The position numbers were made by a program, and so were the translations under genes. The notes beneath the pieces were generated by a model. It saw nothing but the letters and a program-made list of their open reading frames with translations, had not been told where the DNA came from and ran no database searches. Positions 8,974 through 17,439 of a stretch of DNA of 55,279 nt are shown here, in pieces (within the stretch, counting starts at the first letter, position 1; every line of letters starts with the position of its first letter). Source of the stretch: JAFDWI01 sp964595905 (GTDB taxonomy: Bacteria > Actinomycetota > Acidimicrobiia > Acidimicrobiales > Iamiaceae); contig CAZQSU010000006.1 of assembly GCA_964595905.1 (NCBI GenBank), positions 1-55,279 on the forward strand, given 5' to 3'.

Positions 8974-10158
8974 TTATCGGAACTCGTCCCGCTCCGGTGA
9001 CTCCGCGAGCGCCGGGGTCCGCCGGGCCGCTCGTCGCCGCGGCGCGCCCGAACGGGATCGGATGCGCGGCGACGAGAGCGCCCGGATCCTCGACACGAGC
9101 GGCGGGTCGGTTCCCGGACGTGGCGCGACGAGCGCACGAACGAGCGTGAGACGAGGTCGGACGCCGCGGAGTTCGAGAAGGACCGCCGCGGGTTCGATGC
9201 CACGGAGCGGCGCGTCCGGACGGTCGGTGCGGAGCCACGCCCGGTCGCGGACGGTCACGTGGTGGTCGGCTGCCCAACGCCCCAGGGGGAGGGCCGCGGG
9301 ATCGAGCTCGAGCTCGCGTTCGGCCATCATCAACGCCACCGCGAGGATCGCCTCGTGCCCCCAACGGCGGGCGATGGCGACCGCCCGGTCGGGGTCGAGA
9401 TCGGGCGAGGTCGCGAGTTGCGCGACGTCGCGCACCTCGGCGGCCCGGATCGCGCCGAGCAGCAACAGGTGCGCGGCCACATGGAGCAACGTACGTTCGA
9501 CATCGAGCGTGACGGCGGAGCGACCGAGGCGATCGAAGGTTCGCCCGGGAGCCCACAGGTCCGCCTCGGGCACCCGGACCCCCAACGGCCCCCACGACAG
9601 GATCCGGTGCAGATCGACCTCGAGCCCGGAAGGCATGGTCACCGTCAGGCCTTTGAACACCGAACGCGCATAGCCGGCGGTCGGCTCGGGATTGACCATG
9701 GTCGCGCCCCGGTCGACGAGAAGTGCGGCCGCGTCGACGAGGTGCCGACTCCCGACGAGCAGGTCGAGGTCGGCGGTGGGGCGCAGCTGCGGATCGGGAT
9801 AGTCCGACCATCCCAGCGCGGAACCCTTGATGAGCCGGTACGGGAAGCCCGCTTCGTCGAGTGCATCGAGGACCGGTTGACAGACCTCGTCGTAGCCACT
9901 CCGGGCGCGGGTGAGGCGAACTTCGAGCTGCGCCGCGTCCGTCCGTTGGGCCGGCGTCGTCGGCAGGGAACCGTCGAGAACCGACGCCACGAGCAGACCG
10001 TCGAGCCGGTGCGCGCCGCATTCGAATCGCAGTCGGCGCCAGGCCGCGTCGTCGAGTGGCGCGCTCGGCGGCGTCGCGGTGGTCGCCAGGCCGTGGCCGA
10101 GCACCCACCTCGTCGTGTCCGCGAGCCCGCGGAAACCCCAATCCGGGGCGTCAGCCAT
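8974..10158 (-). CDS. Nucleotidyltransferase-fold family protein (NTP_transf_5-like)
   Basis: A 394-residue protein resembling the uncharacterised nucleotidyltransferase family found in polysaccharide and peptide-modification loci. The core motif is Lys-Gly-Ser at 111-113 (YRLIKGSALGW) followed by RPTADLDLLV with Asp130 and Asp132, the expected metal-binding DxD of the polymerase-beta-like fold. A helical, histidine-bearing segment (LLHVAAHLLLLGAIRAAEVRDVAQL) follows, as in that family. ATG 10158 overlaps the upstream kinase stop by 8 bases; an in-frame ATG at 10197 is less likely. It lies between two Wzz/kinase genes, so a role in polysaccharide assembly is inferred. The actual substrate is unknown. 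Confidence 0.82.
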   Translation of the reverse strand: MADAPDWGFRGLADTTRWVLGHGLATTATPPSAPLDDAAWRRLRFECGAHRLDGLLVASVLDGSLPTTPAQRTDAAQLEVRLTRARSGYDEVCQPVLDALDEAGFPYRLIKGSALGWSDYPDPQLRPTADLDLLVGSRHLVDAAALLVDRGATMVNPEPTAGYARSVFKGLTVTMPSGLEVDLHRILSWGPLGVRVPEADLWAPGRTFDRLGRSAVTLDVERTLLHVAAHLLLLGAIRAAEVRDVAQLATSPDLDPDRAVAIARRWGHEAILAVALMMAERELELDPAALPLGRWAADHHVTVRDRAWLRTDRPDAPLRGIEPAAVLLELRGVRPRLTLVRALVAPRPGTDPPLVSRIRALSSPRIRSRSGAPRRRAARRTPALAESPERDEFR

Positions 10159-11923
10159 CGGGCGTCTGCAACTGGTCGATGGCTCCGGCGGGGACATCGG
10201 TGACGATCATCCCGGGGATGACCATGCCGTGGCGCAGGATCGTGTTCGCCGTGTGCTCACACGCCTGGGCGAGCGACTGGTCGAGGCGCACGATCAACAC
10301 GGCGGCATCCGCGTACTGGAGATACTCGATCGCGTCGGTCGTCGAGAGCACCGGTGGCGTGTCGAGCAAGATGACGTCGAAGTGCTCACGTTGCGCATCG
10401 GCCCGTCTGACCAGGCGCGCGACGATGGCCGACGACGTGGCCTTGCGATCCGCGGAAGACGGGTCGTCCATGTGCCACACCCGTTCGGTTCTCGTCTCGG
10501 CAGGTGCCTCCGGGTCGACGAAGCTCGGAATCGGGCGCAGGAGCTTGCGCAGGCTGCGGTGGTGGTAGTCGCCGTCGACCGCGAGGACCTTGAAACCGAG
10601 GAACGCGAGTGCGTCGGCGATGGCCGCCGTCGACGTCGTCTTCCCTTCCGACGGCGAGGTCGAGGTCACCAGTACCATCGGCGCCCGACGCGGACCGGCG
10701 TCGCGCTCGGCGGCCTGCCGATCTTCGGCGTCGATCCGGGGATCGAGTCCGAGCTCGGTGGCGATGACCCACGCCGCCTCGCGGTACCGGAAGCGGGCAT
10801 CGTCGACCTTGGGGTCTCCGGTGGTCGGTTCGCCACCCACGAGTGCGCGTAACCGTCGGGCGCTCAGGCGGGGAATCTCGACGATGACGTTCATGCCGGT
10901 CGTCCGGGTCGCGTGGATGCTGTCGTGAATCCGGTCGTCCCACGCCTCGCCGAGCACCACGCCCGAGATTCCCATGACCAGTCCCGCGAGCAGTCCGAGG
11001 GCGATCGGCTGGATCGGCGGAGGCGGGTGTTCCTCGGGGATCTTGGTGTCGGCGATGAGTGACTGGGCGACTTCGGTCTGGCTGGCGCTGTCACTGTTCG
11101 AGACGCTGGCCAGGCTCGCGCCCGTCCGGATACGGGGAGCGCCGACGTCGCTGCTGGCCAGCAGCCAACGTCGGTAGTACGCCCTGGAGTTGATGCGGAT
11201 CGGCTCGGGACGGGACGCCAGGCGGAACGTCGGCGGGGTGATCGTCGTGCCGCGACGGGACTCGTGCAACAGGGCGCGCTGTGCCCGCGCGGCCGCGAGG
11301 TCGGTCGTGATCTGGGCACGTTCGTCGCCGGAAGCGTCGGGAAGTTTCGCCCGGAGCGCGGCGATGAGCGTGTCGACCGACCGGATGCTCTCGTCGTAGT
11401 CGGACCAGCGTGCCAATTTGCCCATCGTGACGTCCTGGGTGATGGCGTCGGTGAGCTGCATCGCTGCGTGGTAGGCGATCTGCGCGGCGTGTTCGGCCTC
11501 GGTGGTGACCACCGTGATGTCGAGGCTCGCGGTGTCGTCGTAGGCGATCGCCATGACGTGATTCTTGACGTAACTGGGACTGACCCCGGTTTCGTCGGCG
11601 ACCGCGCGGCGATAGTCGTCCGACGCCATCGCGAGCTGGGCGAGTTGCAGACTCCAGCGCACCGGGTCCGTCGCCTTCGCCGTCGTCGCCGGTGTCTCCA
11701 GGGTCATGGTCGCGGTCGCCTTGTAATACCGCTTGTAGGTCACGGTCGGTTTCGACGTCACGGCGATCAACGTGCCACCGACGAGCCCGCCGAGCGCGCC
11801 GAAGACGAGCCACAGACCGCGACGGCGCAACGCCCCCGCCATCGTGCGCAGGCTGCGACCGAGTCGCCAGATTTGCCTGACCGAATCCGGTGGGCCGGTC
11901 GACGCCGTGGGTTCGGAATCCAT
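10151..11923 (-). CDS. Polysaccharide co-polymerase with P-loop BY-kinase-like domain, no tyrosine tail
   Basis: A 590-residue paralogue of the protein at 7093-8937 with the same layout: a membrane segment near 38-56, an extracytoplasmic region, a second membrane segment near 306-324, then a cytoplasmic P-loop domain. Walker A is STSPSEGKTTS (421-431, Lys428), Walker A' is LAVDGDYHHRSLRKLL and Walker B is VILLDTPPVL (517-526). The C-terminus stops shortly after the domain at TPDG and has no tyrosine cluster. It may therefore be a regulator or a partner of the other copy rather than an autokinase. Its ATG at 11923 lies 32 bases from the divergent CMP-sugar synthetase start. Confidence 0.9.
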   Translation of the reverse strand: MDSEPTASTGPPDSVRQIWRLGRSLRTMAGALRRRGLWLVFGALGGLVGGTLIAVTSKPTVTYKRYYKATATMTLETPATTAKATDPVRWSLQLAQLAMASDDYRRAVADETGVSPSYVKNHVMAIAYDDTASLDITVVTTEAEHAAQIAYHAAMQLTDAITQDVTMGKLARWSDYDESIRSVDTLIAALRAKLPDASGDERAQITTDLAAARAQRALLHESRRGTTITPPTFRLASRPEPIRINSRAYYRRWLLASSDVGAPRIRTGASLASVSNSDSASQTEVAQSLIADTKIPEEHPPPPIQPIALGLLAGLVMGISGVVLGEAWDDRIHDSIHATRTTGMNVIVEIPRLSARRLRALVGGEPTTGDPKVDDARFRYREAAWVIATELGLDPRIDAEDRQAAERDAGPRRAPMVLVTSTSPSEGKTTSTAAIADALAFLGFKVLAVDGDYHHRSLRKLLRPIPSFVDPEAPAETRTERVWHMDDPSSADRKATSSAIVARLVRRADAQREHFDVILLDTPPVLSTTDAIEYLQYADAAVLIVRLDQSLAQACEHTANTILRHGMVIPGMIVTDVPAGAIDQLQTPDG

Positions 11924-11955
11924 GATCTCGGAAGTCAGAACGAACCAGCATACCG
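11924..11955. promoter_or_regulatory. Divergent intergenic region of the polysaccharide locus
   Basis: The two arms of the polysaccharide locus start from here in opposite directions. With the annotated starts only 32 bases separate them, so at least one promoter must lie within a coding region, or the plus-strand gene starts further downstream (for example at GTG 12016). No convincing -35/-10 pair was identified by eye. Confidence 0.35.
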
Positions 11956-12804
11956 GTGCACATTCCCGAAATCGTCGTCGTCACGGCCCACGGCGACGGT
12001 GTGGGAACATGGCATGTGTCCAGTGAAGCGGTTTCGCCGTCGCCTGCGCTCGACCGTTCCGGACCGGTCGGTTCGAGAGCGTCGATTCTCGTGGTCATTC
12101 CCGCCCGCTCAGGATCCAAGGGGGTGCCCGGCAAGAACCTTCGCAACGTCGGTGGCCGTCCGCTCATCGCCTGGTCGATCGCCCACGCGCTCGAGGTGCC
12201 GGGAGACGTGCGGGTGGTGGTGTCGACCGACGATCGGGCGATCGCGGACGTGGCCACCGCGGCCGGCGCCGAGGTACCCTTTCTCCGCCCGGCGGAACTC
12301 GCGCAGGACACGTCGCCCACCGAACCGGCGGTCGCCCACGCGATCGAGCAGATGGCCGAGCGGGGCTTCCACCCGGGCGGAGTCGTCCTGCTCCAGGCGA
12401 CCTCTCCGATGAGGTTGCCCGGGACCGTCGCCCGAGCGGTCGAGCGGTTCCGCGTCGGCGACGTCGACTCACTGGTCGGCGTCGTCCCTCAGACCCCGTT
12501 TCTTTGGCATCTGGAGGATCCGCCGCGGGCGGAGTACGATGTGGGGCGTCGACCCCGACGGCAGGAGCTGTCCGCACACGATTTCCTGTACCGGGAGACC
12601 GGCTCACTGTATGTGACCCGTACCGACCTCTATTCGACCCCGGGGAACCGGATCGCCGGCCGCGTGGAACTGTTCGTCATGGATGAAATCGAGGGGATCG
12701 ACATCGACTCGGAATTCGATCTTCGTTCCGCTGATCTGCTCATGACGGATCTGACGGACACGTCCAACGGGCGCAACCCGGATGCCGCAGGAGCGCAGAC
12801 GTGA
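11956..12804 (+). CDS. Acylneuraminate cytidylyltransferase family protein (CMP-nonulosonate synthetase)
   Basis: A cytidylyltransferase of up to 282 residues. The nucleotide-binding motif VVIPARSGSKGVPGKNL, then NVGGRPLIAWSI, VVVSTDD and LLQATSPMR are the hallmarks of CMP-sialic/legionaminic/pseudaminic acid synthetases. The enzyme activates a nonulosonic acid with CTP in the cytoplasm. The start is uncertain. GTG 11956 gives about 45 residues before the conserved core, so a later GTG (12016 or 12091) may be the true start. The last codon overlaps the GTG of the NeuB-like gene by 4 bases, linking synthesis and activation of the sugar. Confidence 0.9.
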   Translation: MHIPEIVVVTAHGDGVGTWHVSSEAVSPSPALDRSGPVGSRASILVVIPARSGSKGVPGKNLRNVGGRPLIAWSIAHALEVPGDVRVVVSTDDRAIADVATAAGAEVPFLRPAELAQDTSPTEPAVAHAIEQMAERGFHPGGVVLLQATSPMRLPGTVARAVERFRVGDVDSLVGVVPQTPFLWHLEDPPRAEYDVGRRPRRQELSAHDFLYRETGSLYVTRTDLYSTPGNRIAGRVELFVMDEIEGIDIDSEFDLRSADLLMTDLTDTSNGRNPDAAGAQT

Positions 12805-15047
12805 TCATCGAACGGAACCTCGAGCGCTACGTCGTCTATTCGGAGGATCCGCTGGGACGCGCGCTCAACAAGATCACCGACAACAAGTCCCGGATCATCT
12901 TCTGTCTGTCGCAGCACGGGATCCTCGAGGGCGTCATCTCCGACGGGGACGTGCGCCGATGGATCGGCGAACACGGCCATGTCGACGTCGACGCCATCGC
13001 GCTGAGTGTCGCGAACCGCACCTTCCTCTCCGCTCCGGCCGCCACGGACCGCGCCGAGCTCGCCGCGCTGTTCCGCCCCGGTGTCGATCACCTGCCGCTC
13101 GTCGACGATCGGGGACGGATGGTCGCGTTGGCGATCGACCGCGCCGACGAATTGCGGATCGGACCGTTGACCGTCGCCGCCGATCAGCCGGCGGTCATCA
13201 TCGCGGAGATCGGGATCAACCACAACGGCAGCGTCGACCTGGCGAAGCGACTGGTCGACGAGGCGGTCGGTGCCGGTGCCGACTGTGTGAAGTTCCAGCT
13301 GCGTGACATGGCGACGCTCTACCGGCGCTCCGGCATCGACCGGTCACGGGACGAGGATCTGGGACCACAGTACGTGCTCGATCTGCTCGCCCGGTTCGCC
13401 CTCGACGCCGACGCGATGTTCGGTGTCTTCGACTACTGCGGCACGATTCCGATCCCGGTCATCTGCACCCCGTGGGATCTCACCAGCCTCGCGGCGCTCG
13501 ACGAGTACGGCATCCCGGCGCTGAAGATCGCATCGGCGGATCTGACCAACCACGAGTTGCTCACCCGGGCCGCCGCGACCGGACGACCGATGGTGCTCTC
13601 CACCGGCATGTCGACCGAGGCGGAGATCGTCCAGAGCGTCGAGCTGCTCGAACACTCGGCGGCATCGTTCGCCCTTCTGCAGTGCAACTCCACCTACCCG
13701 GCACCGTTCAAGGACATCAACCTGCGGTACCTGTCGAGGCTGGCCGAGATCGGTCGCTGCCCGGTCGGTTACTCGGGTCACGAGCGCGGTTTCCACGTGC
13801 CCCTCGCCGCGGTCGCGCTCGGGGCACGCATCATCGAGAAACACTTCACCGTCGACCGGTCGATGGAGGGCAACGACCACAAGGTGTCGTTGCTCCCCGA
13901 CGAGTTCGCGGACATGGTGCAGCAGATCCGCGAGGTCGAGGCGGCCCTTGGCGTGTCCGATGCACGGGGCCTCACCCAGGGTGAGATGATGAACCGCATC
14001 AACCTCGCCAAGAGTCTGGTGGCCGCACGGGACATCTCGACCGGCGAGGTCATCACCGCCGAGTCGATCGCCGTGAGGAGTCCGGGCCGCGGGCTGCAGC
14101 CGAACACCAAGTCGGAATTGATCGGCCGGCAGGCGGTGCGCGACATCTCCGTCGGCGACTACTTCTATGCCACCGACATCGGTCGCGGTCATGCCCGACC
14201 CCGTGACTACTCGTTTTCGCGCCCCTGGGGCCTGCCGGTGAGGTTCCATGATTTCCGCAGCCTCGCCAGCCAGTCGAACCCGGACTTCCTCGAGTTCCAC
14301 CTGTCGTACAAGGACATGGACCTCGATCCCGCCGACATCTTCGACGGGCCGCTGGAATGCGGCTACACCGTCCACAGCCCCGACCTCTTCGCGAACGACC
14401 ACATCATCGACCTCGCCTCGACCGACCACGAATACCGCAAGCGGTCGATCGCCGAGCTGCAGCGTGTCGTCGACCTCACCCGCACCCTGAGTCGCTGGTT
14501 CCCGAACGAAACGCATCTGGCCGTCATCTTGAACGTCGGCGGCTTCACCCGGGCCGATTTCGTCTCGGCCGACCGTCGTCGTGAGATGTACGAGCGGGTG
14601 AACGAGAGTTTCGACATGGTCGACGCCGACGGTGTCGAACTGCTGGCGCAGACCCTGCCGCCGTTCCCCTGGCTCATGGGCGGGCAGCTCTACAGCAACC
14701 TCTTCCTCTCGGGCGCCGACTCGTCGTGGTTCGCGGAGACGTTCGGTCGCCGACTCTGTCTCGACACGTCGCACAGTCGGCTGGCGGCGACGCACACCGG
14801 CGAATCGTTCGTCGGGATGATCGAGCTCCTCGCTCCCCACGCCGGACATCTGCACCTCGTCGACGCCTCCGGCGTCGACGGCGAAGGCGTCCAGGTCGGC
14901 CAGGGGGACATCGACTGGAAGGTGCTCGGCGCCCAACTCGAGGCGATGGCCCCGGATGTTCGGTTCATTCCCGAGATCTGGCAGGGCCACGTCGACAACG
15001 GTGCGGGCTTCTGGGAAGCGCTCGAGCAACTGGAGTTCGTTCTTTGA
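12801..15047 (+). CDS. Four-part fusion: CBS pair, N-acetylneuraminate synthase (NeuB), SAF domain, TIM-barrel isomerase-like domain
   Basis: A 748-residue protein. Residues 1-120 resemble a CBS-domain pair (ILEGVISDGDVRRWI; DHLPLVDDRGRMVAL). Residues about 130-375 are the NeuB synthase barrel: AEIGINHNGS at 135-144, VKFQLRDM, ICTPWDLTS, KIASADL, LSTGMST, GYSGHERG and IEKHFTVDR. Residues about 400-462 are a SAF (antifreeze-like) domain. Residues about 480-748 look like a xylose-isomerase/AP-endonuclease-2 type barrel, with LDTSHSRL (654-661), HLHLVDASG and PEIWQGH as likely metal-site motifs. NeuB enzymes condense phosphoenolpyruvate with an N-acyl sugar to give a nonulosonic acid. The extra barrel may act on a precursor sugar and the CBS pair may sense nucleotides; both are inferences. 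Confidence 0.92.
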   Translation: MIIERNLERYVVYSEDPLGRALNKITDNKSRIIFCLSQHGILEGVISDGDVRRWIGEHGHVDVDAIALSVANRTFLSAPAATDRAELAALFRPGVDHLPLVDDRGRMVALAIDRADELRIGPLTVAADQPAVIIAEIGINHNGSVDLAKRLVDEAVGAGADCVKFQLRDMATLYRRSGIDRSRDEDLGPQYVLDLLARFALDADAMFGVFDYCGTIPIPVICTPWDLTSLAALDEYGIPALKIASADLTNHELLTRAAATGRPMVLSTGMSTEAEIVQSVELLEHSAASFALLQCNSTYPAPFKDINLRYLSRLAEIGRCPVGYSGHERGFHVPLAAVALGARIIEKHFTVDRSMEGNDHKVSLLPDEFADMVQQIREVEAALGVSDARGLTQGEMMNRINLAKSLVAARDISTGEVITAESIAVRSPGRGLQPNTKSELIGRQAVRDISVGDYFYATDIGRGHARPRDYSFSRPWGLPVRFHDFRSLASQSNPDFLEFHLSYKDMDLDPADIFDGPLECGYTVHSPDLFANDHIIDLASTDHEYRKRSIAELQRVVDLTRTLSRWFPNETHLAVILNVGGFTRADFVSADRRREMYERVNESFDMVDADGVELLAQTLPPFPWLMGGQLYSNLFLSGADSSWFAETFGRRLCLDTSHSRLAATHTGESFVGMIELLAPHAGHLHLVDASGVDGEGVQVGQGDIDWKVLGAQLEAMAPDVRFIPEIWQGHVDNGAGFWEALEQLEFVL

Positions 15048-15102
15048 CGATCGGTCGGATCATGACCCGGGCTCGACAACCGATCTGCAGCGAGGTCGAC
15101 GA

Positions 15103-16401
15103 TTGAGCCGCCGTCGGGTATTCGGACACACCGCGCCCAACTGGGTGCGTCAGACCGGGCGCGCCCTGGCGGCACTCGCCCTCGGGACGGTGGTCGGACT
15201 CTCTGCAGCTGAGCCGCAGATCCTCATCGCCGTCGCGGCGATCATCCTGCTGGTCTTCGTCACCGCCAGCCTGCGACGTCCGGATCCGTTGGTGTTCTGC
15301 GCGTTCGTGCTGCTCGCGATGCCGCGGCTGCACATACCGAAGTCGCCGCTCCCGATGGGGGAGACGCTGATGCTGCTCGCCGTGCTCAGCGCGTTCCTGA
15401 CGCTGAAGACGGGTCTGCATCCGTTGCCCCGTTGGGCCCGACTGTCGCTCGGAGCGTTCGTGGCCACGCTCGTCGTCTCGACGATGGTGAACGGCCTGTT
15501 CGAATACGACAACTTCAAGCGTCTGCTGCACATCGCGGTGTACGCGCTGGTGATCATCGGTCTGGTACGCGGCCTGTTGCCGCGCAAGGTCGCGATGCGC
15601 GGGTTGATCGTCGGCATGGTGATCTCGATGCTGTCGGGATTCATCCTGTTCCCGAAGTCGAGCTATGTCGGCCGGTTCACCGGATTCTTCGGTGACCCGA
15701 ACGTCGCCGGGTTGTTGCTCGTCGTGCTCGGGGCCTGCGCACTGAGCGGGATCGAGCGTCGGCGGTACCAGGTCGGATTCGTGCTGCTGCTCCTCCCGGC
15801 ACTGGTGCTCACCTACTCGCGGACCGCCCTGTTGGCCGCGGTGATGGTCATCCTGTGGGTCTGGGTGGGCCGCAAGCTCAAGCCGATCCCGGCGGTGGCG
15901 GTGATCGCCATGGGTGCGGTGGCGATCGGGCTCCTACCGACCAGCCTGCAGCAGTTCGGACCGTTCAGCGACCGCACCGGCAGCGACCAGCTGCGGGACC
16001 GGGTCTCGTCGCAGGAGATCGCCGTGGTGCGCCAGAAGCCGATCCTGGGACACGGCGCGGGGACCGCCACGGTGATGGTGAACTACGGCACGACCAGGTT
16101 CTACTTCCACAACAGCTACCTCGCGATGGCGCAGGAAGGAGGAGTCGTCGCCCTCGTGTTGGTCATGATGCTGCTGATCGGCACCTTCCTCGCGTTGATG
16201 TCGTTGAACACGACCGACCGACAACCCCTCCTCGAAGGCGCGATCATCGGTGTCTGGGTCGTGGCGATCAACCTCGGAGAGGTGCTCCTGGAATTGTCGG
16301 CCGCGGTCGCGATCGGCTTCGCGCTCTCCTATGTGGTCCGGACCCGTTTCCGTGCCGCCGACGAGGTCGAATCGCCTCGGGCGGCCGCCATCGTTCCATG
16401 A
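15103..16401 (+). CDS. O-antigen ligase / polysaccharide polymerase (Wzy-C-like membrane protein)
   Basis: A 432-residue polytopic membrane protein with roughly ten hydrophobic segments and a large loop late in the sequence. The loop carries the SQEIAVVRQKPILGHGAGTA and YFHNSYL features typical of the O-antigen ligase (Wzy_C) family. The frame is open well upstream, but the TTG at 15103 has GAGG 7 bases before it and begins just after the NeuB gene, so it is the preferred start. It ends in an ATGA overlap with the next glycosyltransferase. It probably polymerises lipid-linked repeats, or ligates them, at the outer face of the membrane. Ligase and polymerase cannot be told apart by sequence here. 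Confidence 0.9.
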   Translation: MSRRRVFGHTAPNWVRQTGRALAALALGTVVGLSAAEPQILIAVAAIILLVFVTASLRRPDPLVFCAFVLLAMPRLHIPKSPLPMGETLMLLAVLSAFLTLKTGLHPLPRWARLSLGAFVATLVVSTMVNGLFEYDNFKRLLHIAVYALVIIGLVRGLLPRKVAMRGLIVGMVISMLSGFILFPKSSYVGRFTGFFGDPNVAGLLLVVLGACALSGIERRRYQVGFVLLLLPALVLTYSRTALLAAVMVILWVWVGRKLKPIPAVAVIAMGAVAIGLLPTSLQQFGPFSDRTGSDQLRDRVSSQEIAVVRQKPILGHGAGTATVMVNYGTTRFYFHNSYLAMAQEGGVVALVLVMMLLIGTFLALMSLNTTDRQPLLEGAIIGVWVVAINLGEVLLELSAAVAIGFALSYVVRTRFRAADEVESPRAAAIVP

Positions 16402-17438
16402 CCGCCACCATCGACATCCTCGCCAACAACGGAAGCGTCGGCGGTGGCGAAGTCATGATGGTCGCGTTCGCCCAGGGGGCGCGCGCGGCGGGGATCACGG
16501 TGCGGATCGTGGCGCCGCGTACGCCGGACGGAGCGGCGTCGTTGGCACGCAGCCGCGGCTTCGACGTGCTGGAGGTTCCGGCCACCGACCGTCGGAGCTA
16601 TCTGGAGAAGTTGGCGCGTCACCGGCGTGAGCTCGACGCCGACGTCTGGTGGTGCAATGGCCTGGTTCCGGCGCTGGCCACGGTGGGAAGCAGCCACCGT
16701 CGCGTCGTGCAGCTCCACCAGGCGCCGACCGGCATCCAACGACGCGTCTGGCAGGTGGCGAGGCGCAGCGTCGAAGCCGTGTACGTTCCGTCGCTGTCGA
16801 TGCAGGCACGCGTCCCGGGATCGGATGTCCTGACGAACTGGACCGACGACCCCGGAACGTCACGACCGGTCCGCACCGACGGGTTCGACGGGCTCCGGGT
16901 CGGGTTCATCGGACGATTCTCGCCCATCAAGGGCCTGCACGTTCTGGCCCGTGCGGTCCAGCGACTCGATCGGTTCTCGGATCGTCCGATCCGCCTGGTG
17001 CTCGCCGGCGACGGACGGTTCGTCGATCGGTTCGGTGGCGGCCTCGTCGAGACCGAGCTCGCGCGGGTCGCCCGCGTGGAACGGCTCGGGTGGGTCGACC
17101 GCGCCACGTTCTTCGCCACGGTCGATCTCGTCGTGGTGCCGTCGGTGTGGGCCGAACCCTTCGGCCTGGTCGCCGCAGAGGCCATGGCGTACGGCCGACC
17201 CGTGGTCGTGAGCGATGCCGGCGCGCTGACCGAGGTGGTCGGCCCGTCGTACCCCTGGGTCGCCCGGGCCGGTGACGCCGCGGACACCGCTCGCGTCATC
17301 CAGCGCTTTGCCGACACCGATGAGTGCGAGCGCCGGCGGGTGTGCGACGAGGCGCATGCCCGATGGGAGGAACTCTTCTCACCCGAGGCCGGGAACCGCC
17401 GGGTCGCGGCCGTCATGGCCGAGCTCGGCCTGTGCTGA
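16398..17438 (+). CDS. Glycosyltransferase family 4
   Basis: A 346-residue GT4 enzyme. The start has a glycine-rich donor/acceptor loop (NNGSVGGGEVMM). The donor domain shows VGFIGRFSPIKGLHVLARAV, LVLAGDG and the E-x7-E motif in EPFGLVAAEAMAYGRPVV. ATG 16398 overlaps the previous stop by 4 bases; homology does not extend upstream of it. It lies directly after the polymerase and before two GT2 genes, so it probably adds one residue of the repeat unit. Confidence 0.92.
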   Translation: MTATIDILANNGSVGGGEVMMVAFAQGARAAGITVRIVAPRTPDGAASLARSRGFDVLEVPATDRRSYLEKLARHRRELDADVWWCNGLVPALATVGSSHRRVVQLHQAPTGIQRRVWQVARRSVEAVYVPSLSMQARVPGSDVLTNWTDDPGTSRPVRTDGFDGLRVGFIGRFSPIKGLHVLARAVQRLDRFSDRPIRLVLAGDGRFVDRFGGGLVETELARVARVERLGWVDRATFFATVDLVVVPSVWAEPFGLVAAEAMAYGRPVVVSDAGALTEVVGPSYPWVARAGDAADTARVIQRFADTDECERRRVCDEAHARWEELFSPEAGNRRVAAVMAELGLC

Positions 17439-17439
17439 G

